DNA of 64,000 bases. Source: Agarivorans sp. TSD2052. Lineage in GTDB: Bacteria > Pseudomonadota > Gammaproteobacteria > Enterobacterales > Celerinatantimonadaceae. This document shows positions 16,787-25,872 of this stretch, piece after piece. Numbering within the stretch: position 1 is the stretch's first letter; every line of letters begins with the position of its first letter. The notes beneath the pieces were generated by a model. The model worked only from the letters and a program-made list of their open reading frames with translations. It did no database searches and had not been told where the DNA came from. A program made the position numbers and the translations under genes. The stretch spans positions 671,501 to 735,500 of the forward strand of contig NZ_CP096670.1 in assembly GCF_023238625.1 (NCBI RefSeq), in the 5' to 3' direction.

Positions 16787-17193
16787 TAGGGTTGGCTCAC
16801 TGTAGCCAAACTGTATGGGATTTGTGCTAGCCTAAGTTGATCAAGTACTTTGACTAATTGACCGGTGGTTGAGTTTTGATCTGCTTGTACCAATACGGCA
16901 AGCTGGCTTTGTTGAAGTTTCAATTGCCTGAGCTTGGCTTGTATCAATCGAATATCGCTAATTTGCCCATTTAACACTACGCTGCCATCCGCGGCTAAGC
17001 TAAGTAGGATCGCTGTGTTACTGGCGGGTTCTGAAGTGAGTGCGCTGGGTGTGTTTACCTCAATACTGCTAGGTCGAACAAAGCTGCTGGTAACGATAAA
17101 GAAAATTAACATGATAAACACAATGTCTAGCATCGGTGTGAGGTTTATCTCGGCATCTTCTTCTGGACGGTTTAACAAATCTCGACGCTTCAT
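16786..17193 (-). CDS. exbD: ExbD biopolymer transport protein
   Basis: 135 residues, single N-terminal membrane helix with the essential aspartate in LTPMLDIVFIMLIFFIVTSSF (Asp about residue 23), and a periplasmic domain ending in the family's Leu-rich fold. Together with ExbB it forms the proton channel that powers TonB. It directly abuts the exbB2 stop. Confidence 0.95.
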   Translation of the reverse strand: MKRRDLLNRPEEDAEINLTPMLDIVFIMLIFFIVTSSFVRPSSIEVNTPSALTSEPASNTAILLSLAADGSVVLNGQISDIRLIQAKLRQLKLQQSQLAVLVQADQNSTTGQLVKVLDQLRLAQIPYSLATVSQP

Positions 17194-17739
17194 CTATCGC
17201 TCCACCATTAAATGTCTTGGGGCTATGTGCAACGACTGTTTGCATCGAGAGCTCCAGCGTTTTAAATAAGTAAAATTGATAATACCAATTAGGGCTATGC
17301 TCATACCTGTCATAGTGGGTAAGGTTGCCCTGGCTATCCCCGCAGACATAAGCTGAGGATCGTTACTGCCAGCTAGAGCCATCGTATCAAACACCTGAAT
17401 CATGCCGGTTACCGTGCCTAATAGGCCCACCAGAGGGCATAAGCTAATTAAGCTTTTGATTAAACTTAAATGTTGGTTTAGGCGCAGCTCCATATCACAA
17501 CGTAAGCTTAAGCAAAGGGCTTGCTGGCCGCTGGCAGTGATGCTGTGTTGAGATATATGTTGTTGATAGCATTGAAAATAAGCAGGAAAACTAACAAAAC
17601 GAAACCAGTAACGTTCAATGAGCAAGCTGCTAAGCAATACTGTTATGCCAAGTAACAATGTTAGCACCCAACCTCCTAAGTGCAGCAATTGGCTCAAAGA
17701 TAGCCAAGTTTGCTGCAGGCTGATACTCAGTGTGTTCAC
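17194..17739 (-). CDS. exbB: ExbB2, MotA/TolQ/ExbB proton channel protein
   Basis: 181 residues, three membrane helices, with the family core CPLVGLLGTVTGMIQVFDTM and MTGMSIALIGIINFTYLK. It is the short ExbB of a TonB2-type system. It overlaps the preceding TtpC/ExbB1 gene by 4 bp (ATGA). Confidence 0.93.
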   Translation of the reverse strand: MNTLSISLQQTWLSLSQLLHLGGWVLTLLLGITVLLSSLLIERYWFRFVSFPAYFQCYQQHISQHSITASGQQALCLSLRCDMELRLNQHLSLIKSLISLCPLVGLLGTVTGMIQVFDTMALAGSNDPQLMSAGIARATLPTMTGMSIALIGIINFTYLKRWSSRCKQSLHIAPRHLMVER

Positions 17740-19058
17740 GCTTTGTTCTCACTATTTGTTGCGCTTTGCTTATGCTGGTTAGCGAGTAGGGCGAGGCTTT
17801 TTTGTTGTAAAAGTTGCAGCAACACTCGACTACGAGCGCTCATCAAACTGAAAAAAAACAGTAAGGGTATAGCGGCGATCAAGCCTAGCACTGTTGTCAC
17901 TAAGGCTTGAGAAATACCTGCTGCCAATAATTTTGGGTCTCCATTTCCAAACAAACTAATGCTTTGAAAGGTAGCAATCATACCGGTTACGGTCCCCAGC
18001 AAGCCCAATAAAGGGGCTATGCCGGCAAATAACTTGACCAAACTCTGGCCGCGCTCAAGTTGGGGCAGCTCATTCAAAATTGCCTCGTCAACTCTTAGCT
18101 CTAACTCTTCCAATGATTGGTTTTTATCTTTCGCTGCCAGTAGTACGCGGCCTAATGGATTGTTGGCTGAAAAGCTCGGGCTAGCGAGTTGTTGCCGAAT
18201 TCTATGCTCTACTTGAAATAGTCGAGCAATACGGTACAGGGCCACCGATATCCCCAGCAGCGCTATTATGATTATAATCACGGCCACCGAACCGCCTTGT
18301 TTAAGGCGCTGCTTGATGGAAGGCTGATGGTCTAACAAGCCCAACAAATGCCCGCGTGAGGGATCAATGGTTATTCGATGCTGTTGTCCAGCGAAGTAAG
18401 CTTGAGCGTCAGATTGATGTGAAGGTTGCGTGGCAAATACTTGCAATTGTAAGCTGTCAGCTAACCATTCTACATATTTGCCTTGTTCACTAATGATATT
18501 AAAGCTGCCTATTCGCAATAAAGGCAGGGTTTCGCGGTAACCTTCTTTATTTATTACCTCTCCATCAAAAAAACTTATAGTAGAGGTATGCCGCAAATGA
18601 GCGATTAAAGTTGCAGCTAGCTGATGGATATCTTTTGCTGACGGCAAGGCCTGTTGTTGAGCAAAATCGAGTAATCTAAGCGCTTCTGGGTGCTCGGCAC
18701 TTATCAGTGAGTTGCTGATTGTTTGTTGGCTCTCTTGCGCTTTTAGCTTAACCACTTCAAATACGGGGCCTAGCTGACCACTGCGTTGTTGCAGTTGAAG
18801 ATATTGCTGGCTTAATGCCAGTTCATTGTCTGCAAATTGTTGTTTTAATTGTTGCTGTTTAACCTGCGCCTCACTAAGGCGTTGGGCATTTAGCGCCATT
18901 AGTTGTTGTTGCTGGCTTAGCGCATCGGCAAAGCGTTGTTCACGTTGTTGATTAATAGCCGTATCGATTTCCGCTACATTTTTACTATTTGCCCAAGCGT
19001 ATTGACCCGGCAAGATGGCAGTGATAATACCAAGAATGAGTAGACTAATTCGTTGCAT
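17736..19058 (-). CDS. ttpC: TtpC-type ExbB1 (signal peptide, coiled coil, MotA/TolQ/ExbB domain)
   Basis: 440 residues. Signal peptide (cleavage near QYAWA), a periplasmic Gln-rich coiled coil and folded region to about residue 250, a membrane helix (VAVIIIIIALLGISVALYRI), then a MotA/TolQ/ExbB domain with GIAPLLGLLGTVTGMIATFQ and ALVTTVLGLIAAIPLLF. The long N-terminal extension marks TtpC, the extra component essential to Vibrio TonB2 systems. It overlaps DUF3450 by 14 bp and exbB2 by 4 bp. Confidence 0.9.
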   Translation of the reverse strand: MQRISLLILGIITAILPGQYAWANSKNVAEIDTAINQQREQRFADALSQQQQLMALNAQRLSEAQVKQQQLKQQFADNELALSQQYLQLQQRSGQLGPVFEVVKLKAQESQQTISNSLISAEHPEALRLLDFAQQQALPSAKDIHQLAATLIAHLRHTSTISFFDGEVINKEGYRETLPLLRIGSFNIISEQGKYVEWLADSLQLQVFATQPSHQSDAQAYFAGQQHRITIDPSRGHLLGLLDHQPSIKQRLKQGGSVAVIIIIIALLGISVALYRIARLFQVEHRIRQQLASPSFSANNPLGRVLLAAKDKNQSLEELELRVDEAILNELPQLERGQSLVKLFAGIAPLLGLLGTVTGMIATFQSISLFGNGDPKLLAAGISQALVTTVLGLIAAIPLLFFFSLMSARSRVLLQLLQQKSLALLANQHKQSATNSENKA

Positions 19059-19794
19059 TATTTACCTCTGGTAAGGCGAGGTTGAGCGGCAGGTGAATTA
19101 GGCTAGGAGCCTGTTGCTGCCAAGCGATCGCCATCGCATCACTTAAGGCTAAGTTTTCAGCTTGGCTAAGTACTTGCCATTGTTGCTTGATAGGATCCCA
19201 AAGAGCAGAGTTCTGGCCGTTTAACGTTTGATAATACCAAGCAGTGCGCCCAAGCCGAAAATAGTTAACTTGCTGTTGACCTAAAGGGGCGGAGTAGGCT
19301 TCGATCGTGTCACCGTATTCCATTTCTATTTGATAGGCCTCTAATACTTGCCGATATTTTTCAGCAAGTGTTACATCGGCTCGAGCTAGTAGCTGGTTTA
19401 AGCGATGTAGACGCTGTTGGCGTTCTTGCGCCAAAAACGGTAAATCTTTCGCTATAAAAGCGGATAATTTCTGAAGCATGTCGTGGACTAAAGGAAGCAC
19501 TTGCTGCTCAGAGTCATCGATTGAGACCATATCTTTTTTGAGCTGAGATAATTCTTGTTGTTGCTGGCTAATCATTGCAGCAAGGTATTGATTATATTGC
19601 TCTATAATTTCAGCTTGTTGGCGGATACTACGACTTTTTTCGCTGACTATTTGGCGCTGAGCATCTAATTCATCAATGCGCAGCTGAGATTGTTGATTGA
19701 TTTCTTGAGCATGTAATTGCTGTTCAATAACTCCATCTGCTAGGGCTGATTTGGCTGTCATCGCCAAGATAAGCAAAAGTATAAAGCGCCGCAT
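19045..19794 (-). CDS. DUF3450 protein of the TonB2 cluster
   Basis: 249 residues. Signal peptide (MRRFILLLILAMTAKSALA), then a long coiled coil (residues about 25-120) and a C-terminal globular part with YFRLGRTAWYYQTLNG, the DUF3450 hallmark. It is the first gene of the operon; the family almost always precedes TtpC-ExbB-ExbD-TonB in marine gammaproteobacteria. Probably periplasmic and associated with the TtpC coiled coil. Exact role unknown. Confidence 0.88.
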   Translation of the reverse strand: MRRFILLLILAMTAKSALADGVIEQQLHAQEINQQSQLRIDELDAQRQIVSEKSRSIRQQAEIIEQYNQYLAAMISQQQQELSQLKKDMVSIDDSEQQVLPLVHDMLQKLSAFIAKDLPFLAQERQQRLHRLNQLLARADVTLAEKYRQVLEAYQIEMEYGDTIEAYSAPLGQQQVNYFRLGRTAWYYQTLNGQNSALWDPIKQQWQVLSQAENLALSDAMAIAWQQQAPSLIHLPLNLALPEVNNATN

Positions 19795-20099
19795 TATGAG
19801 TAAGTTTCCTAGTGCTAGTGAAATAACAAAGCGATGTTCATCAGCGCCAATATGCGAATATCATCGCCATTTGACGTCTCAGTGAGCTATTTTAACTCAG
19901 CGTGATTATAAGCGAAAAGCAAAACAGTAAAGTGAATTCTATGCATGATTAGGCTCGCAAACTATGATTAGCTTCTGCCGGTTAGCTAATCGTTAATAAT
20001 TGTTTATTAGTTATTACCAATAATTTGCAAAATTACAGTCAATAATAAGTCTGTTTGATGTAAAATCGGCCATCGATTTTATTTTTCTGGCACTCATGG
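19795..20099. other. 305-bp divergent intergenic region
   Basis: Holds the promoters of the TonB2 operon (minus) and of the GGDEF-EAL gene (plus). It contains an 8-bp inverted repeat, GATTAGCT (19966-19973) and AGCTAATC (19984-19991), around a 10-nt centre. I see no clear Fur box, so iron control is not supported by what is visible. Confidence 0.5.
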
Positions 20100-22553
20100 A
20101 TGACACGGCCGCTTTCTCTTCGATATATATTATTTGTTATTTGCATGTCTGCAGCGCTATTGCCCACTTTAATGGTGAGCTTTTGGGTGCAACATCAGGT
20201 GCAACAAAGTGAAACATCTATGGTGCAAGAAAAGCATCTCTTAATTGCTCGTAACTTGAGTATCACTTTGTCACGTTATGCCCTTGATACGGCGGCAGTA
20301 TTTAGCAGTGCTAATCAACAAATCTTACAGCAAGGCCTTCACCAGGAACTTTACCCTTTGCTTCGAAGCGTGAATATGTACGCGTTATTGGAGTGGCAGC
20401 TAGGCCGCGGGCAACGTTTTTTCTACAACGATCAAAAAATTAGCTTGTTCACCTCTGTGCCTGCTCAGTTGCAAGTAGCGATGGGCCTAGCTCGCGCTAG
20501 CAAAGGCGAGGTGGTTTTTAGTGGAGTGGTGTCTGAGGGAGTAACATCCCCTTCGATTTTTATGGTTATTTATCAGGGGCATGAGCGCTTTTTGATGGCG
20601 GCTTTAAAAACCGATTATTTTGTACAACTGCAAACTGAAATCCGTTTTGGTGAGTTGGGGCACATGGCAATGTTTGACCAATACGGCAGAGTGCTTGCTC
20701 ATCCCAACACGCAGTGGTGGCAACGGGCTAAAGACATCTCTAGTCTTGAACCGGTATTGGCCGTAAAACAGCACGCTTTTGGAGTGACAAGCTTTTATTC
20801 TCCCGCTTTGCAACAAGATATGATTGCTGGTTTTGCGAGAGTTGAGAATACCGGTTGGGGGGTAATGGTGCCTCAACCTATTGCTGAACTGCACTCTAAC
20901 TCCCTACAACTTAAGCAATATACTTTTTGGGTATCCATGTTATGTGTATTTTTTGTCGGGGTGATAACATGGTATTTGTCGTGTGTCATTGTGCGGCCTA
21001 TTCGCCAAGTTGTAGATACAGCTCAAGGGATAAGCTTAGGAGAGATGGGTAAGTTTGTTAATGCCAAGCGTTGGTTTATCCCGGTTGAAATTGCGGCGTT
21101 GATAGCCAAGTTTAATGCCATGGCTGGTGAGGTATATACTAGTCGGACACTGCTTGAGCAGCGCGTCAAGCAACGCACCGCGGCACTTAGTAAGGAAGTT
21201 GCCGTCCGCAAAAAAGCCGAAGAGCAAGTCTGGCAGCAAGCCAATTTTGATCCGCTTACGGGGCTGCCAAATCGTCGTATGTTAAACCGCATATTAAGTG
21301 ATGCTTTAGCGACGCGTCATGACGAAGAGGTCGTTGGATTAATGCTACTGGATTTAGACCAGTTTAAGGGGATTAACGATACACTTGGCCATGATATGGG
21401 CGATATGCTGTTACAAATTGCCGCTCAACGTATTCAGCATTGTATTGCACACGATGAGCATGTCGCCAGATTGGGTGGCGATGAATTCATTATCTTGCTT
21501 AAAGAGAACAGCGACTTCAATAGAACAGCTGAAGTGGGAGATGCAGTACTTAAAACTCTCAGCACCCCTTTTCAATTAGGCATTGAGCGGGTCTATATAT
21601 CAACCAGCATTGGGGTCGCGTTTTCGCCTCAAGATGGTACTAAGATCGAAGACTTACTTAAGCATGCCGACCAAGCGATGTACGTTGCTAAGCAGCAGGG
21701 GCGTAATCGACTGAGTTATTTCACTGCGTCTTTACAAGAACAAGCTCAAAATAGGCATTCCTTAGCCAATGATTTGCGTCAAGCGGTTAAAAAGCAGCAA
21801 TTACACCTTCACTATCAACCTATTGTGGACTTGCTTACTGGTGAACTATTAAAAGCTGAGGTATTGGTCCGTTGGAAACACCCTGTTCGTGGGTGGATTA
21901 GCCCCAGTGATTTTATTCACGTTGCCGAAGAAACAGGGGTAGTGGTTGAGATTGGTAACTGGGTGTTTAGTTCGGCAGTTGCGCAGCTAAAACAATGGAA
22001 AGAACAAGGCTTACCTACTATTCAACTCAGTATTAATACTTCTCCCAAGCAGTATTATGAAGCTGAGTGTGATGTAAATCAGTGGCTAATAGAGCTAGAA
22101 CAAGCGGGTTTATCTAGCGCCGATGTAGTAATGGAAATTACCGAAGGTTTATTGATGGACGCTAGCCCAATAGTGAACAATAAATTGTTAGCGTTTAGTG
22201 AAGCAGGGGTTGAAATAGCTTTAGATGATTTTGGTACTGGATATTCTTCTTTAGCGTATCTGCAAAAGTTTGATATTGATTACTTGAAGATCGATAGAAT
22301 GTTTATTCACAACCTGGTCTTGGATGGTGATGACCTTATTGTATGTAAAGCGATTATTGTGATGGCGCATAAGTTGGGTATCAAGGTGATTGCTGAGGGA
22401 ATCGAAACCGAACATCAGCGCAGTCTACTACGCGATGCAGGTTGTGATTTTGGTCAGGGTTTTTGGTTTTCAAAACCTTTGGCGGTAAACGACTTTGAGC
22501 AGATATTGAAAAATGAGCCTAAGGCTTTACCGCATAATGGTGTTGATAGTTAA
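20100..22553 (+). CDS. Membrane sensor with HAMP, GGDEF and EAL domains (c-di-GMP turnover)
   Basis: 817 residues. Membrane helix 9-29, periplasmic Cache-like sensor to about 275, second helix about 278-298, HAMP to about 350, a coiled linker, GGDEF (about 375-540) and EAL (about 560-805). The cyclase motif is intact (RLGGDEFIILL), but I see no RxxD inhibitory site five residues upstream. The EAL domain keeps ExLxR (EVLVRW), EITEGLL, DDFGTGYSS and AEGIE, so both activities are possible. It may influence the c-di-GMP pool read by LapD elsewhere in the window. Monocistronic. Confidence 0.93.
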   Translation: MTRPLSLRYILFVICMSAALLPTLMVSFWVQHQVQQSETSMVQEKHLLIARNLSITLSRYALDTAAVFSSANQQILQQGLHQELYPLLRSVNMYALLEWQLGRGQRFFYNDQKISLFTSVPAQLQVAMGLARASKGEVVFSGVVSEGVTSPSIFMVIYQGHERFLMAALKTDYFVQLQTEIRFGELGHMAMFDQYGRVLAHPNTQWWQRAKDISSLEPVLAVKQHAFGVTSFYSPALQQDMIAGFARVENTGWGVMVPQPIAELHSNSLQLKQYTFWVSMLCVFFVGVITWYLSCVIVRPIRQVVDTAQGISLGEMGKFVNAKRWFIPVEIAALIAKFNAMAGEVYTSRTLLEQRVKQRTAALSKEVAVRKKAEEQVWQQANFDPLTGLPNRRMLNRILSDALATRHDEEVVGLMLLDLDQFKGINDTLGHDMGDMLLQIAAQRIQHCIAHDEHVARLGGDEFIILLKENSDFNRTAEVGDAVLKTLSTPFQLGIERVYISTSIGVAFSPQDGTKIEDLLKHADQAMYVAKQQGRNRLSYFTASLQEQAQNRHSLANDLRQAVKKQQLHLHYQPIVDLLTGELLKAEVLVRWKHPVRGWISPSDFIHVAEETGVVVEIGNWVFSSAVAQLKQWKEQGLPTIQLSINTSPKQYYEAECDVNQWLIELEQAGLSSADVVMEITEGLLMDASPIVNNKLLAFSEAGVEIALDDFGTGYSSLAYLQKFDIDYLKIDRMFIHNLVLDGDDLIVCKAIIVMAHKLGIKVIAEGIETEHQRSLLRDAGCDFGQGFWFSKPLAVNDFEQILKNEPKALPHNGVDS

Positions 22554-22578
22554 TTCGATAGCTTGAGTTTGTTATACT
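22550..22578 (+). promoter_or_regulatory. Possible sigma-70 promoter for arfB
   Basis: TATACT (22573-22578) is a good -10 element, with a weak TTAATT (22550-22555) at 17-bp spacing. It lies 40 bp before the arfB ATG. Confidence 0.35.
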
Positions 22579-22617
22579 GTGAATCAATCTATTTCCCTGA
22601 TGTGGCTGTAATAAATA

Positions 22618-23031
22618 ATGCTGGAAATTTCCAATAGTGTAACCCTTGCTGAGTGGGAAATAGAATTAAGCGCTATTAGAGCCCAAGGGGCCGGCGGCCA
22701 GAACGTCAATAAAGTGTCCAGTGCGGTTCATTTGCGTTTTGATATCAAACGTTCCAGTTTGCCTGCTTTTTATAAGGAACGTTTGCTTAAGCTTAATGAT
22801 CAACGGATTAGTAAAGACGGTGTCATTATACTTAAAGCGCAGAGCCATCGAACCCAAGAACGTAACAAAGAAGATGCCTTATTGCGTTTAAAAGAGCTGA
22901 TAGTGAGCGCCGTGGTGGTGCAGAAAACTCGCCGTCCAACCAAAGCAACTTATGGGTCGCAACGACGTCGCATGGATAAGAAGACTCAGCGAGGCCAAAC
23001 CAAACAACTACGCGGAAAGATTAATCAGTAG
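22618..23031 (+). CDS. arfB: ArfB (YaeJ) peptidyl-tRNA hydrolase, ribosome rescue
   Basis: 137 residues. The catalytic GGQ motif is in IRAQGAGGQNVNKVSSAVHL, followed by a release-factor-like domain and a basic, unstructured C-terminal tail (KTRRPTKATYGSQRRRMDKK) that inserts into the empty mRNA channel of stalled ribosomes. Length and order match E. coli YaeJ. It hydrolyses peptidyl-tRNA on non-stop ribosomes. Confidence 0.95.
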   Translation: MLEISNSVTLAEWEIELSAIRAQGAGGQNVNKVSSAVHLRFDIKRSSLPAFYKERLLKLNDQRISKDGVIILKAQSHRTQERNKEDALLRLKELIVSAVVVQKTRRPTKATYGSQRRRMDKKTQRGQTKQLRGKINQ

Positions 23032-23238
23032 GATTCATTCCCATCAGCACGCTGTTTAGTTGTTAACGGGATGACCTATTAGGCTTTTCTGTGTAACGTT
23101 AACGCCAGTCTTTATAGCGAGCAATCTGCAGTGCAGATGGCTACCCGATGGTTGAGATCGCACTGTGTGTGGGGAACTAAGCGGGGCGCTGTGCGCCGTG
23201 TAAGGCGGCCCATTATTTGTTCTAAACAAGGAGTTGTT
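23032..23238. other. Structured leader upstream of the AGE-family gene
   Basis: 207 bp rich in dyads: GTTAACG (23062-23068) with CGTTAAC (23097-23103), an odd palindrome ATCTGCA-G-TGCAGAT (23124-23138) and GGCGC/GCGCC (23185-23197). The middle one looks like an operator. The open frame of the next gene runs through part of this stretch, but its composition and the start signals argue against coding. Confidence 0.4.
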
Positions 23239-24423
23239 ATGCTTCCGGTGTTTCGCAGTTCTCAGTTTCTTCAGCAACATGTTTTATCTCTTTGCGAGTT
23301 CTATCAACAGCATGCGGTTGATCCACAAGGTGGTTATTTTCAGGCTTTATTGCCCAATGGTGATGCGCAGCATCACTCCGTTAAACAATTAGTTAGCTCT
23401 ACCCGCTTAGCGTATATATTTGCTCATGTGGGCTTACGTGAACAAAACACAGCCTTTCTTGATTTAGCCGAGCATGGTTTCAGCTATGTGGAGAGTCAAC
23501 ATTATGACCCCGAGCGGCATGCTTACAATTGGGTGATAGATGACAACAGCCCCATTGAGCAGACAAATTACTGTTATGGTTTAGCCTTTGTAGTGTTGAT
23601 GTATTCGGCGGCAGTAAAAATGGGGCGAGTGGGTGCGAGGCAGCAGCTAGCAATGACTTATGAGCTCATGGAGCAACGCTTTTGGCAGGCTGAGTGGGGC
23701 TTATATGCTGATGAGGCGAGTGCCGATTGGCAAAGCCTCAATGACTATCGCGGACAGAACGCCAACATGCACGCCTGTGAAGCAATGATCGCTGCCTACG
23801 AAGCCACTCAAGAGTCTCGCTATTTAAATCGGGCGATTACTATTGCTCAAAATATCTGTTTACGGCAAAGCTTCACTACTGATGGTTTGATCTGGGAGCA
23901 TTACGATACAGATTGGCGAGTAGATTGGGAGTTCAACCGAAATGATCCCAAAAATCTATATCGCCCCTGGGGTTTTCAACCTGGTCATCAGACCGAATGG
24001 AGTAAATTACTGGTGATGTTATCTCGACATCATAATGCAGATTGGTTGCTTCCTTGTGCTGAAAAGCTATTTAAATATGCGGTTGAAAAAGCTTGGGATC
24101 ATCAACATGGAGGGCTTTATTATGGTTTGGCTCCAGACGGAACGGTATGTGATGACGATAAGTATTTTTGGGTTCAAGCTGAATCGTTTGCTGCAGCGGC
24201 ATTATTAGCCACTGCCACGGGCAAGCAAGAGTATTGGAGTGCCTACGACAGTATATGGAAGTATAGCTGGCAACAATTTTGTGGTGCTAAGCACCAACCT
24301 TGGTGGCGAGTCTTGAATCGAGAAGGGGAGGTGATCGATCCCTTGGTCGCCAGTCCTGGCGCTAAAATTGACTATCACACCATGGGCGCTTGCTTAGAGG
24401 TGTTGCGAGCAATGCAAACCTAA
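23239..24423 (+). CDS. AGE-family sugar epimerase/isomerase (mannose isomerase-like)
   Basis: 394 residues from ATG 23239, which has AAGGAG at 23228-23233; the frame extends to 23131 but without a start signal. It is an (alpha/alpha)6 barrel of the N-acylglucosamine 2-epimerase family: RPWGFQPGHQTEWSKLL with a catalytic His, DDDKYFWVQAES, and KIDYHTMGACLEVLRAM. The family includes GlcNAc 2-epimerase, cellobiose 2-epimerase and D-mannose/D-lyxose isomerases (YihS-like). The length and GHQTEWSKLL sequence favour an aldose-ketose isomerase, but the substrate is not certain. Cytoplasmic; a terminator follows. Confidence 0.88.
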   Translation: MLPVFRSSQFLQQHVLSLCEFYQQHAVDPQGGYFQALLPNGDAQHHSVKQLVSSTRLAYIFAHVGLREQNTAFLDLAEHGFSYVESQHYDPERHAYNWVIDDNSPIEQTNYCYGLAFVVLMYSAAVKMGRVGARQQLAMTYELMEQRFWQAEWGLYADEASADWQSLNDYRGQNANMHACEAMIAAYEATQESRYLNRAITIAQNICLRQSFTTDGLIWEHYDTDWRVDWEFNRNDPKNLYRPWGFQPGHQTEWSKLLVMLSRHHNADWLLPCAEKLFKYAVEKAWDHQHGGLYYGLAPDGTVCDDDKYFWVQAESFAAAALLATATGKQEYWSAYDSIWKYSWQQFCGAKHQPWWRVLNREGEVIDPLVASPGAKIDYHTMGACLEVLRAMQT

Positions 24424-24443
24424 CCTGCGGCTCCAGCAGACAC

Positions 24444-24474
24444 TTAAGGCCCTGCTATGTTGCGGGCCTTTTAA
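24444..24474 (+). terminator. Rho-independent terminator
   Basis: AAGGCCC (24446-24452) pairs with GGGCCTT (24464-24470), followed by TTAAAA. It ends the AGE-family transcript. Confidence 0.75.
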
Positions 24475-24561
24475 AATTAATCCTATTTGCTCTCCTATAC
24501 TTGAACCTACATTGTCCTATACCTTCAGTTTATTTTGGGTATTCAACTTAGGAATTGATAC

Positions 24562-25830
24562 TTGGAAACCTATTATAGCCTCTGTTACTTATCTGCCTTA
24601 GCGCTGTTGATTGCCTATGTGAATAGTCAAGTTGGCTCATTGCAATCAACGATTACCATTACAGCCGCATCAATGGTGCTGTCGTTGCTGGTGATATTGT
24701 TGGGTAAAACGGGTCTATTAGCAGACTATCCGCAGTTACTTGAACCGATACATAGCATCAACTTTCAAAATGTATTGTTGCACGGCATGTTAGGCTTTTT
24801 GCTGTTTGCGGGTGGCTTAGGCATTAACCTAAAACACTTAGCCGCCCAAGGGGCCGAAATCACCGTACTGGCCCTATTCTCTACAGTGTTATCGAGCTTT
24901 CTGGTTGCCGGGTTACTGTGGCTAGCATTACCCTGGATAGGGCTGCCCTTAGACTTCATTTACTGTTTGTTGTTTGGTGCGTTAATTTCGCCTACTGACC
25001 CTATCGCGGTATTAGCCATTGTAAAAAAAATGCAGGCTCCACAACAAATATCGATTCAAGTTGAAGGCGAATCACTATTTAATGATGGCTTTGGTTTGGT
25101 GATGTTTGTCTCAGTATTTGGCATCGCTTTTACTCATCAAGAGCTTAGTGGTTCAGCAGTGGCTTGGCTGTTCTTTCAGGACGCAGGGGGCGGTGTTATT
25201 TATGGACTTGCACTAGGGTTATTGGCCAATTATTTGATTAAATATACCGATGATGACTCACTAGAGTTACTGATTAGTTTAGCGATACCCACCGCCGGGT
25301 TTGTATTTGCAGAGCATATTAGCGTTTCGGGTCCGCTCGCGATGGTAGTTGCCGGCATATATATTGGTAATATTACTCGTGGAAAATATTTTACCGAAGC
25401 CAGTAAGCATAGTTTTGACCACCTATGGCATGTGCTGGAAGAGTTTCTAAATAACCTGCTGTTTTTATTAATTGGTTTAGTGCTAATTAGTTTCACATTT
25501 CATATTGAAGATGGCTGGTTGGCATTGATAGCGATCCCCTTAGTGTTGCTGAGCCGTTTGCTAAGTGTGGGCTTGCCTTATCTGGGATTTGTTCTGGTAA
25601 AATCCTACAATCCAATGTCTGTGCCTATTCTTACTTGGGGAGGATTACGTGGTGGCTTGGCGTTAGCTATGGCTTTGTCGGTGCCCGCTGGAGTGATGGT
25701 TCTTCCTGGTAAAAATATCGATGTACGCGAAATCATTGTAGTTATGACCTATGCGGTGGTCGTGTTTTCAATCTTGGTGCAAGGCTCCACCATCGTGCCC
25801 TTAATCAATAAAGCTAAACAATATGAGTAA
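24562..25830 (+). CDS. CPA1 Na+/H+ antiporter (NhaP-like)
   Basis: 422 residues, about 12 membrane helices, no long cytoplasmic tail. The CPA1 core is present: ALISPTDPIAVLAIVKKM with the ion-binding TDP, VEGESLFNDGFGLVMFV with the conserved Asp, and LTWGGLRGGLALAMALSVP near the C-terminus. Exchanges Na+ (or K+) for H+ at the inner membrane, fitting a marine habitat. The start is a TTG with AGGA 8 nt upstream. Monocistronic. Confidence 0.92.
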   Translation: METYYSLCYLSALALLIAYVNSQVGSLQSTITITAASMVLSLLVILLGKTGLLADYPQLLEPIHSINFQNVLLHGMLGFLLFAGGLGINLKHLAAQGAEITVLALFSTVLSSFLVAGLLWLALPWIGLPLDFIYCLLFGALISPTDPIAVLAIVKKMQAPQQISIQVEGESLFNDGFGLVMFVSVFGIAFTHQELSGSAVAWLFFQDAGGGVIYGLALGLLANYLIKYTDDDSLELLISLAIPTAGFVFAEHISVSGPLAMVVAGIYIGNITRGKYFTEASKHSFDHLWHVLEEFLNNLLFLLIGLVLISFTFHIEDGWLALIAIPLVLLSRLLSVGLPYLGFVLVKSYNPMSVPILTWGGLRGGLALAMALSVPAGVMVLPGKNIDVREIIVVMTYAVVVFSILVQGSTIVPLINKAKQYE

Positions 25831-25872
25831 GCATCGGCCAATCAATGGTTTAAGTGTTTGAGGTCGTGTAGG

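Noticed and set aside
23131-23238. 36-residue N-terminal extension of the AGE-family protein
   Set aside because: Basic, unlike family starts, covers palindromic leader DNA, while AAGGAG directly precedes the ATG at 23239.
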